NCBI GenBank assembly: GCA_902800715.1
Contig: CADCFN010000003.1
Coordinates: 1 to 64,000 of the forward strand
DNA: 64,000 nucleotides
Reading direction: 5' to 3'
Source: an uncultured Bacteroidales bacterium
GTDB lineage: Bacteria > Bacteroidota > Bacteroidia > Bacteroidales > Muribaculaceae
Below the pieces are notes generated by a model. It saw only the letters and a list, made by a program, of their open reading frames with translations. It had not been told where the DNA came from and did not search any database. This document shows, piece by piece, positions 43,269 through 49,936 of this stretch. Position numbers and translations under genes: made by a program. Position 1 is the first letter of the stretch. Each line of letters starts with the position of its first letter.

Positions 43269-44120
43269 CTAGCTCCATGGCTTGAGGCCAAGGAACATTT
43301 GTGCCAGGTCGGTGTCGTTGTTGAAGTCGTTGATGAGGTTTTCGCCCTGATCTAGGCGGTCAATGGCCTCCATGTCCTCGCTGGAGAGTTCAAAGTCAAA
43401 GATGTCCAGATTGCTTGCCATGCGCTCCCTGTGCGATGTCTTAGGCACCGGCATGATGTTTTGCGACACCAGCCAGTTGAGGGCCACTTGGGCGTTGGTT
43501 TTGCCATATTTTGCTCCGATGGCCTTGAGTGTCTCGTTTTCGAAGAAACCGTGTCGGCCTTGTGCCAACGGTCCCCATGCCATGAGTTGCGTGCCATAGC
43601 CCTTCATGAGTGAACGCATAGCCTTTTGCTGGGCAAACACATGAGTCTCGAGCTGTAGCACAGCGGGCTTGACGTCCATGTGCTCGACGATGTCGATAAA
43701 ACGCACGTTATAGAAGTTGCTCAGTCCGATGGCCCTTGCTTTGCCAGCCTGATAGGCTTTTTCCATAGCCCGATAGGTGCCATAGCAGTCACCATAGGGC
43801 TCATGCACCAGCAGCAGGTCTACATAGTCGGTACGCAGTTTGCGCAGCGACTCATCGATGCTTAGTGCCGCACGTTCCTCGCCGGCGTTGCTGATCCACA
43901 CCTTGGTGGTGATGAACAGTTGGTCGCGCGGGATGCCGCACTTCTTGATGGCGGCGCCCACACCTTCTTCATTCTTATAGTCCTGGGCAGTATCGATGCT
44001 GCGGTAGCCTATCTCGATGGCGTCCTGCACACAGCGCTCACATTCGGCTGGTGAGAGTCTGAATACGCCAAATCCCAGTGCAGGCATCTCCACACCATTG
44101 TTCAGTTGAATTGTTTTCAT
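43269..44120 (-). CDS. Aldo/keto reductase
   Basis: A 283-residue TIM-barrel oxidoreductase. The catalytic tetrad is visible: Asp and Tyr in 'SIDTAQDYKNEEGVG', Lys in 'FITTKVWI' and His in 'LLLVHEPYG'. 'VPKTSHRERMASNLDIFDFE' binds the NADPH 2'-phosphate. It reduces aldehydes or ketones; the substrate is unknown. It is flanked by an intact secreted hydrolase upstream and its truncated copy downstream on the same strand. Confidence 0.9.
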   Translation of the reverse strand: MKTIQLNNGVEMPALGFGVFRLSPAECERCVQDAIEIGYRSIDTAQDYKNEEGVGAAIKKCGIPRDQLFITTKVWISNAGEERAALSIDESLRKLRTDYVDLLLVHEPYGDCYGTYRAMEKAYQAGKARAIGLSNFYNVRFIDIVEHMDVKPAVLQLETHVFAQQKAMRSLMKGYGTQLMAWGPLAQGRHGFFENETLKAIGAKYGKTNAQVALNWLVSQNIMPVPKTSHRERMASNLDIFDFELSSEDMEAIDRLDQGENLINDFNNDTDLAQMFLGLKPWS

Positions 44121-44167
44121 ACGGGTGAAATCATGTCATTTGGTTACTATTGATGGCAAAGGTGATT

Positions 44168-44980
44168 TTATGGCTTTCTTCGGTGTAACAACACCCACTC
44201 TATCCTTTCGGGAGTGAATGCCGCAGAGGTCGCTTCGTGATGGTCCAACCCTTCCAGCAACTGGAAGACGGCATTGCCGCTGAAAAGGTTGATGTCATCT
44301 ATCAGTCTCTTCACTTGTTCGAATCTCGTTTCTAACGTACCTCGTGTACAAATTATGGGAGTACGAGCCAATTGTGTGGTGTGATGTCCCCTGTATCCCC
44401 CCGAAGCCACCATGGCAGCGGCAAAATAGTCCGGATAGTCGGCAAGCAGATACCAAACGCCTTGACCGCCCATCGACGAGCCGAAAACATAAATGCGCGT
44501 CGAATCGACACCAAGCTCTCCAACATAGTAATCGGCCAAAGCCTTGACATACTTGTTGTAGGCCTCGCATTGCTGTGGCTCACGAGGGCGACGCTCACCG
44601 GGCGATGGGCGACCGCCACGATTGCGCTGCCGTGGTGCATCTCCGTTCCATGAAGCGTTGCCCGGACATTGCGGCACGAGGTAATAGGCTTTGATGCTGT
44701 TCCTGTCCAGGTAATCATAAATCTTGCCAACAGCAGGCGACATCATCTGTTTCTTGTTGTCACTTCCGCCTCCGCTACCGCCATGCAAGTAAATGACCAG
44801 AATCGGTTGAGCGGTATCTTGCGGAGCGGTTAGCACTTCGCGATACTTTAACTTCTTACCCTGTAATTTCAAGGCCTTGTCGCCAAAAACTCCGAGTAAG
44901 TCTGACTCGGTTTGAGCGTTGGCCTCAAACAACAGCGAAGTGAATATCACCAATAATGTAAATGAAATGATTCTGTTCAT
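44168..44980 (-). CDS. Secreted alpha/beta hydrolase (esterase-like)
   Basis: A 270-residue protein with a signal peptide (IISFTLLVIFTSLLFEANA). The oxyanion region is 'ILVIYLHGGSGGGSDNKKQM'; the nucleophile elbow is 'IYVFGSSMGGQGVW'; and the likely catalytic His is in 'LEGLDHHEATSAAF'. A Pro/Arg/Gly-rich insert sits at about 115-138. It resembles the PHB-depolymerase/feruloyl-esterase-like (LpqC-type) family. Complete and probably active; its paralogue at 42738 is broken. Confidence 0.8.
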   Translation of the reverse strand: MNRIISFTLLVIFTSLLFEANAQTESDLLGVFGDKALKLQGKKLKYREVLTAPQDTAQPILVIYLHGGSGGGSDNKKQMMSPAVGKIYDYLDRNSIKAYYLVPQCPGNASWNGDAPRQRNRGGRPSPGERRPREPQQCEAYNKYVKALADYYVGELGVDSTRIYVFGSSMGGQGVWYLLADYPDYFAAAMVASGGYRGHHTTQLARTPIICTRGTLETRFEQVKRLIDDINLFSGNAVFQLLEGLDHHEATSAAFTPERIEWVLLHRRKP

Positions 44981-45258
44981 GTTGCAAATTTAGGTGTTTT
45001 CTGTGAAAATCAAGCATTTTTTCCAGTGGTTTGCACTTGGCTATTGTCATGCATGGTGGTGGACCCTACTCGCTGGGTGCGCTGCGACTCAACAGGTGCC
45101 GAACACGTGACCGCCATCGCCCATGTCATAGTCACACATGAACACCTCACGGGCAAAAGACACAAAAAATATCAAAAAAAAGAATTTGTTTCTTGTAGTT
45201 TTTTGACGGGTCTCTGCGTCTAAAGAGTGAAATTAATAACCATTAAATACGAAACATT

Positions 45259-45738
45259 ATGGAACCACAAAAATTAACCAATGAGAGAGACAGGCTCTTT
45301 GAAAATTACAAGAGCTACTTCTCAAGGCAGGCCAAAACAAGCACAATAACCTTTGTCATTTTTTGCGTGCTTGCTGGATTGTGTATATTCAGTGCAGTTA
45401 TCGGGTATTGGGACTGGCTAATCGGTATTGTAGGTTGTATTATATTCTTAGTTGCAGGGATTCATGACATGATTTGGTACCCAAAGCTTGCCAAAGCGGA
45501 CGATGCACAAGAACTCTTAACCATCTACGACAAAAAGAGAAAGATTGAGAAGTGGACTGCTTTTATTCAAGCACTATTCATAATTGCCTCCATTATTATG
45601 CTAGTCATTTTTAAAGTAGATATATCAACAGTCATTTTTTGGGGCGCAATATTGTGTTTATTTTTATCTTTTAGATTTTGGAAAGATCCTGAGATGAAAG
45701 GTATCGAATGGTTGCGTGAACTGGTGCAACAATCCTGA
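45259..45738 (+). CDS. Membrane protein of unknown function, 159 residues
   Basis: Four predicted transmembrane helices in two pairs (about 28-48, 50-70, 98-118 and 122-140), separated by a charged loop 'ELLTIYDKKRKIEKWTAF'. The N-terminal cytoplasmic segment is 'MEPQKLTNERDRLFENYKSY'. No family is recognised. The gene is AT-rich. It is followed at once by a structured GC-rich repeat that also follows the gene at 46066. The upstream gap (44981-45258) shows no clear promoter. Confidence 0.65.
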   Translation: MEPQKLTNERDRLFENYKSYFSRQAKTSTITFVIFCVLAGLCIFSAVIGYWDWLIGIVGCIIFLVAGIHDMIWYPKLAKADDAQELLTIYDKKRKIEKWTAFIQALFIIASIIMLVIFKVDISTVIFWGAILCLFLSFRFWKDPEMKGIEWLRELVQQS

Positions 45739-45746
45739 ATAGTATA

Positions 45747-45845
45747 TGCAAGAAACATAGCCGGGCGTTCCCCATCGATGGGGGCGCCCGGCGCCGGTTC
45801 CGATCGGTGGGCGATCGCTCGCCCACCTGCGGAATGGGAGGCCTT
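45747..45845 (+). repeat. Structured GC-rich repeat, copy 1
   Basis: TGCAAGAAA ... CCGGGCG, then two palindromic stems (GGGCGTTCCCC/GGGGGCGCCC and GGTGGGCGATCGCTCGCCCACC), TGCGGAA and GGGAGGCCT. The layout matches copy 2 at 46872-46966 while the stem sequences vary by compensating changes. The remaining gap to 46065 holds only the promoter at 46032. Confidence 0.65.
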
Positions 45846-46031
45846 AAACCTCGTACTCGATGTACTCACTCAACTCCTCCAGTTGGGTATTCAATGTGAC
45901 TGACATATTATGCGCCTTTGGCGCAGTTTAGAGTTTAGTGATAATCATATCACAAAGGTAGATTTCCCATGTGAAATGCTAAAAGACACAAGATTTGCAC
46001 CACCAAAGACTCCCTTTAGAATAATTATGGT

Positions 46032-46039
46032 TATATTTG
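46032..46039 (+). promoter_or_regulatory. -7 element for the SecD-head-like lipoprotein gene
   Basis: TATATTTG, 26 bp before the start. Confidence 0.65.
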
Positions 46040-46065
46040 CAGTCACGATAATTACTGAATAAACA

Positions 46066-46851
46066 ATGGATATAATGAAATCATTAAGAACTATGTCATC
46101 CAAGCCGCTTTGCGGAATAATGATTCTTGCTGTGGTAGCAGTCATTGCTCTTTCATTTTCATGCAACAGCACCGTAAACTATAAAAGCAGCAAAGTACAA
46201 AAAGATGCTGTGTCTCAAATTGGTTTTTATGAAACATACTCTTGGGATGAAGTTGCCAAAGCATTTATAAACCTGAATAATGAGGTTAAAAAGCAAAACC
46301 TCAAGCCTGATGAATTTACGCTTGAGCAGTTACTAAATACAAGAAGTCATACGGAAGACTGGAGCAGACCGGAATATAACAACCCAACACCTGTAATCGG
46401 TCATACTCTTGTTGAAGACACAGCAAGAGTAAACAGCATAATAGCTCAGTATGGAGCTAAATTCCTACCTAAAGACTTGAAACTTGCGTGGTCTATCAAG
46501 CCCTACAAGCCATCCCGTGATTTTCAAGGGCCTGAGTGCTATGAGCTTATTGCGCTCAAAGTTCTTGATAGCAAGCCTTATATGACTGGAGAATTTATAA
46601 TCAGTGCAAAGAAAGAGACCACGCCTGATGGTCAGTATTGTATGTCATTCAGATTTGATGATAACGGTACACAACAGTTTTCTCGATTAACTGCACAAAA
46701 CATCAATCGCTACTTAGCAACTGTGATAAAAGGGAAGGTATATTCTTATCCTATGGTGATGTGTCAAGTGGAAAATGGAAATGTTCAAGTTGCAGGTAAT
46801 TTCACTGAAGAAGAAATTGACGACCTTATCGGTTTCATATATGGGAAATAA
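46066..46851 (+). CDS. Lipoprotein with SecD P1-head-like domain
   Basis: A 261-residue protein. A hydrophobic segment 'CGIMILAVVAVIALSFSC' ends at a likely lipobox Cys (about residue 33). The C-terminal region is like the head subdomain of the SecD periplasmic P1 domain: 'SFRFDDNGTQQFSRLTAQNI' then 'RYLATVIKGKVYSYPMVMCQ' and 'VAGNFTEEEIDDL', equivalent to the SecD pattern (F-D-x-x-G ... F-x-x-L-T ... L-A-I-V-L-D-G-K-V-x-S-x-P ... I-x-G-x-F). It lacks the SecD membrane part. Function unknown; it may bind unfolded secreted proteins (inference). Confidence 0.72.
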   Translation: MDIMKSLRTMSSKPLCGIMILAVVAVIALSFSCNSTVNYKSSKVQKDAVSQIGFYETYSWDEVAKAFINLNNEVKKQNLKPDEFTLEQLLNTRSHTEDWSRPEYNNPTPVIGHTLVEDTARVNSIIAQYGAKFLPKDLKLAWSIKPYKPSRDFQGPECYELIALKVLDSKPYMTGEFIISAKKETTPDGQYCMSFRFDDNGTQQFSRLTAQNINRYLATVIKGKVYSYPMVMCQVENGNVQVAGNFTEEEIDDLIGFIYGK

Positions 46852-46871
46852 CAATTAATCACTGGATCGAT

Positions 46872-46966
46872 TGCAAGAAATAAAACCGGGCGGTTCCCTT
46901 TTCAGGGAATCGCTCGGCGCGGTTTCAATCGGGAGGGCTGTGCCCTCCTGCGGAACGGGAGGCCTC
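46872..46966 (+). repeat. Structured GC-rich repeat, copy 2
   Basis: Starts TTGCAAGAAATAAAACCGGG, with stems GGGCGGTTCCC ... and GGGAGGGCTGTGCCCTCC, then TGCGGAACGGGAGGCCT. It follows the stop of the SecD-head-like gene, as copy 1 follows the membrane-protein gene. Confidence 0.65.
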
Positions 46967-47040
46967 ATGGGACACAGGGACGGTTCTTTTGTCCCAAAGA
47001 AACGATATTTTGGGACAAAAGAACCGTCCCTGTGTCCCAT
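46967..47040. repeat. Perfect 32-bp inverted repeat (REP/MITE-like)
   Basis: 46967-46998 and 47009-47040 are perfect inverted copies (ATGGGACACAGGGACGGTTC... / ...CCCAT) around a 10-nt spacer GAAACGATAT. The whole unit could form a very stable hairpin. I recall similar GGGACAxxxGGACGGTTCTTTTGTCCC palindromes in unrelated bacteria, linked to REP-associated transposases; no transposase is present here. Confidence 0.85.
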
Positions 47041-47065
47041 ATAACCTGACAGCCTTACGGGCTTA
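47041..47065. repeat. Dispersed 25-bp repeat, copy 1
   Basis: ATAACCTGACAGCC... is the reverse complement of 55860-55884 with one mismatch. It abuts the perfect inverted repeat. Confidence 0.65.
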
Positions 47066-47162
47066 GAAGTAAGCCCCTTAAGATAAAATAGCCATTAAGG
47101 TACTGTTATTCATCCGTTTATTGAGTTTATCAATTATTTGCAGGACAGTATTAAAAATTTTG

Positions 47163-47170
47163 TATCTTTG
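47163..47170 (+). promoter_or_regulatory. -7 element for the M28 peptidase gene
   Basis: TATCTTTG, 17 bp before the start, giving a very short leader. Confidence 0.65.
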
Positions 47171-47187
47171 CAGAAAAATAAAGACTT

Positions 47188-48768
47188 ATGAAAATGAATG
47201 CTAAAGTGCTGGTGACGTTAATCGCTTTTGTCGCCATTGGGCTGGCAACTGCCAGTGCACAGATTACACAGGAGCAGTTGCGGGCCGGAAGTGACGAACA
47301 GCTGCTGAGGGAATGGACAAAGGTGCTTGCCAGTGATGAGTTTGGCGGAAGAAAACCCATGACACCCTATGAGGACAAGACGGTGGAATATCTTGCCAAT
47401 CAGTTGGAGGTAATGGGTTTGGAGCCGGCCTTCAACGGCAGTTGGTTCCAACCCTTTGAAATGATTGCAGTCACTGCCAAGCCCGTGGGCGGCATGCTCT
47501 CGGTGAGCGGGAAGAAGAAATCGTTGCTCCGCTATCCCGACGATTTAATCATCTGGACGACTCGCGCCACTAAGAAAATCGACCTGAAGAAGGCGGAGTA
47601 TGTGTTCTGCGGTTTTGGCATCAACGCGCCCGAATACGGTTGGAACGACTACGAGGGCATCGATGTGAAAGGCAAGATCGTGGTCGTGATGGTCAACGAC
47701 CCCGGCTTTTATGACAGTCAGCTATTCCGAGGACGCAATATGACCTACTATGGTCGTTGGTTATATAAGTTTGAAGAGGCCCAGCGCCAAGGTGCCGCCG
47801 GATGTCTGGTCCTCCACCATACCGAAGCCGCCAGTTACGGGTGGCATGTCTGTGTGAATGGCCACCTGAGTGACAATCTCGCCATCTATGATCCGGACAC
47901 CCGCAATGCCAACGAATTGGCCGTCAGGGGATGGCTGCACGAGGACGGTTGCCGGAAACTGTTTCTTGCGGCTGGCATGGACATGGACAAGGCACTGGCT
48001 GATGCCAAAAAGCCGGGCTTCAAGAGTTTTCCCCTGAACGTGAGAGGTGATGTGAAGATGAATGTGACTTACAACATCCAGCAGACCCGCAATGTGGGCG
48101 GCATCCTGCGAGGGAGCAGCCAGGACGGTGAGGCCGTCGTGTTCTGTGCCCACTGGGACCACCTGGGCATCGGGAAAGCCGATGAGCGCGGCGACACGAT
48201 ATACAACGGTGCTGCCGACAACGCATCGGGCATGGCTGGAGCGTTGCTCGTCGCCAAGAAATTCAAGGAGATGTCCCAAACGCGTCGAGACCTGCTGTTC
48301 ATCTTCCCCTCGTCCGAGGAGAGCGGACTTTTCGGCTCGGCATACTACTGCGACCACCCTGCCGTACCGATGGCGAAGACAGTTGCCTGCCTCAACTTTG
48401 AGAGCATCGGCCCTGCCGAGCTCACGCACGATGTCGTGATTCTGGGTGGTGGGGAAAGCGACCTGGACAATTATTACGTCGCTGCCGCTGCTGCTCAAGG
48501 CAGGTACATCTATTTCGACGACGACAACTCCGATGGCTGGTTTTTCCGTTCCGACCACTATAATTTCGTGAAAAAGGGTGTCCGTGCCGTGGTGTTGGAG
48601 AACGGCCTTCATCCTGTGGATGTGAGCAAGCCCAATAAATATCCTATGCCGGTGTGGTATCACAAACCATGTGACGAGTATCGTGAGGATTGGGACCTCA
48701 GTGGCACATTGTCCAACGTAAACCTCATCTTCAGCATCGGTCTGTCCTTGTCCAACAATTCCCGATAA
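47188..48768 (+). CDS. Secreted M28 family metallopeptidase
   Basis: A 526-residue zinc aminopeptidase. Signal peptide 'VLVTLIAFVAIGLATASAQ'; a PA-like insert at about 130-290 ('YEGIDVKGKIVVVMVNDPGF'); and M28 zinc ligands His and Asp in 'FCAHWDHLG' and 'NGAADNASGMAG', Glu in 'IFPSSEESGLFGS', Glu in 'LNFESIG' and His in 'FRSDHYNFVKKGV'. It trims peptides in the periplasm or outside, complementing the S9, C1 and C10 peptidases in the window. Confidence 0.9.
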   Translation: MKMNAKVLVTLIAFVAIGLATASAQITQEQLRAGSDEQLLREWTKVLASDEFGGRKPMTPYEDKTVEYLANQLEVMGLEPAFNGSWFQPFEMIAVTAKPVGGMLSVSGKKKSLLRYPDDLIIWTTRATKKIDLKKAEYVFCGFGINAPEYGWNDYEGIDVKGKIVVVMVNDPGFYDSQLFRGRNMTYYGRWLYKFEEAQRQGAAGCLVLHHTEAASYGWHVCVNGHLSDNLAIYDPDTRNANELAVRGWLHEDGCRKLFLAAGMDMDKALADAKKPGFKSFPLNVRGDVKMNVTYNIQQTRNVGGILRGSSQDGEAVVFCAHWDHLGIGKADERGDTIYNGAADNASGMAGALLVAKKFKEMSQTRRDLLFIFPSSEESGLFGSAYYCDHPAVPMAKTVACLNFESIGPAELTHDVVILGGGESDLDNYYVAAAAAQGRYIYFDDDNSDGWFFRSDHYNFVKKGVRAVVLENGLHPVDVSKPNKYPMPVWYHKPCDEYREDWDLSGTLSNVNLIFSIGLSLSNNSR

Positions 48769-48841
48769 GGCACTCTCGGTAACGGAGCGAACTCGACACG
48801 TCGCTACTGGCGACAGGGTCATCGATGAGCGATTGCGGCCC

Positions 48842-49537
48842 TCAATGGTTTGCCGGAGAGAATGGGCAACGCCGTCCGATGCACTGGTTGTTCTTGCCTG
48901 AATAGCGGCAGATGACCTCAGGCCGTTCCATCTCCACACCGAAGTGTTCCTTGACGAAATCGACGGCAGCGAGAATGGAGAGGAATGAGTCGCGTTTGCA
49001 GCAGCGCGGGCCGCCGAAATGACCTATCTCTCCGAGGGACTTTGATGTCATCTGATACGACAGGGCAAAAGGCTCGTTAGCGAGCGGCGTGGACTTGGAG
49101 ACAATCGACACGAACATCCCCGTGCTGATGCCTGCACCACAGGCGCCCCAGAAACCGCATGCTCCGCCAGGAACACTCTTACCACGGGACATCATCTCGT
49201 TCAGGGCTTTTGGCAGGTCTATCCCACCCCCGGCGTTCTTGTAGGCCGTGAGCAAGGCTGCTCCCACCATCACATGGTGCTCGGGGCTGTGCATGTGGCA
49301 GAAGGGCTGAGCCATCATCCTCTCGATAATCTCAATGGGGTTTCGGGACGTCTCAGCGAGGCATAGCCCGATGATGGTGTCCAGCCCTGACGTATGGCAA
49401 TCATTGCACACGTAGTGCCCATGGACGCAGCGGGTCTTGCTGCTCTCCTTCTTGTGGCAGATGGCACACTCCATGAGTTCGTCGTTCTCGAGATACTCCA
49501 GTGGAGCCTTGCAAATCAGACATTCTTCTTTCATCAT
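48842..49537 (-). CDS. DUF5714-domain protein
   Basis: A 231-residue protein. An N-terminal pair of zinc-like knuckles (CLICKAPL, CAICHKKESSKTRCVHGHYV-CNDCH) is followed by the DUF5714 body 'HHVMVGAALLTAYKNAGG', 'GGACGFWGACGAGISTGMFV' and a C-terminal Cys cluster (CRYSGKNNQCIGRRCPF). Function unknown; the many Cys suggest metal or Fe-S binding. It lies 9 bp after crcB, so it is the last gene of the four-gene operon. Confidence 0.8.
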   Translation of the reverse strand: MMKEECLICKAPLEYLENDELMECAICHKKESSKTRCVHGHYVCNDCHTSGLDTIIGLCLAETSRNPIEIIERMMAQPFCHMHSPEHHVMVGAALLTAYKNAGGGIDLPKALNEMMSRGKSVPGGACGFWGACGAGISTGMFVSIVSKSTPLANEPFALSYQMTSKSLGEIGHFGGPRCCKRDSFLSILAAVDFVKEHFGVEMERPEVICRYSGKNNQCIGRRCPFSPANH

Positions 49538-49546
49538 CTTGATTGT

Positions 49547-49918
49547 TTACTTTGCTAACGCATAGCCGAGAGCGACGGCAACGATACCCAAAACAACACT
49601 GCCCAGAGCGTACAGTACAAACGTGGAATAGTTACCAGCCTGCAACAGGCACAGGCTTTCCTTTGAGAAAGTGGAAAAAGTGGTGAAGCCACCACAGAAG
49701 CCCACAATCAACAGCAGATTCAACTGCGACGAGGCATTGACGCGATTGAATGCCGCCCAGAGCAAACCGATGAGCAGACAACCGACAATGTTGGCGGTCA
49801 TCGTTGCCCAAGGGAATGCGGAACCCATGCCCTTCATCGCCAACGATATCAGGTATCGGGCGATGCCGCCCATAAAACTACCTGCTCCAACAAGAAAAAT
49901 GTCCTTAAAGATAATCAT
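49547..49918 (-). CDS. crcB: Fluoride channel CrcB/Fluc
   Basis: A 123-residue, four-helix protein with 'GAGSFMGGIARYLIS' in helix 1, 'TMTANIVGCLLIGLL' in helix 2 and the pore motif 'GFCGGFTTFSTFSKE' in helix 3. It forms a dual-topology dimer that exports fluoride. It sits between a subtilase gene (18 bp) and a DUF5714 gene, an unusual setting; no fluoride riboswitch is present upstream, since the gap is too short. Confidence 0.92.
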   Translation of the reverse strand: MIIFKDIFLVGAGSFMGGIARYLISLAMKGMGSAFPWATMTANIVGCLLIGLLWAAFNRVNASSQLNLLLIVGFCGGFTTFSTFSKESLCLLQAGNYSTFVLYALGSVVLGIVAVALGYALAK

Positions 49919-49936
49919 ACAACAGGGTGGTTTTCC

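Noticed and set aside
44985..44992. TAAATTTG promoter directly before the hydrolase start
   Set aside because: It would put the transcript start on the ATG itself; probably a chance match in AT-rich DNA.
45026..45223. 65-residue frame before the membrane protein gene
   Set aside because: No homology signal, poor codon use and no promoter.
46855..47040. 61-residue frame over the perfect inverted repeat
   Set aside because: It is only a translation of the palindrome and the neighbouring structured repeat.
49919..49936. Fluoride riboswitch before crcB
   Set aside because: The gap to the upstream protease gene is only 18 bp, too short for the aptamer.
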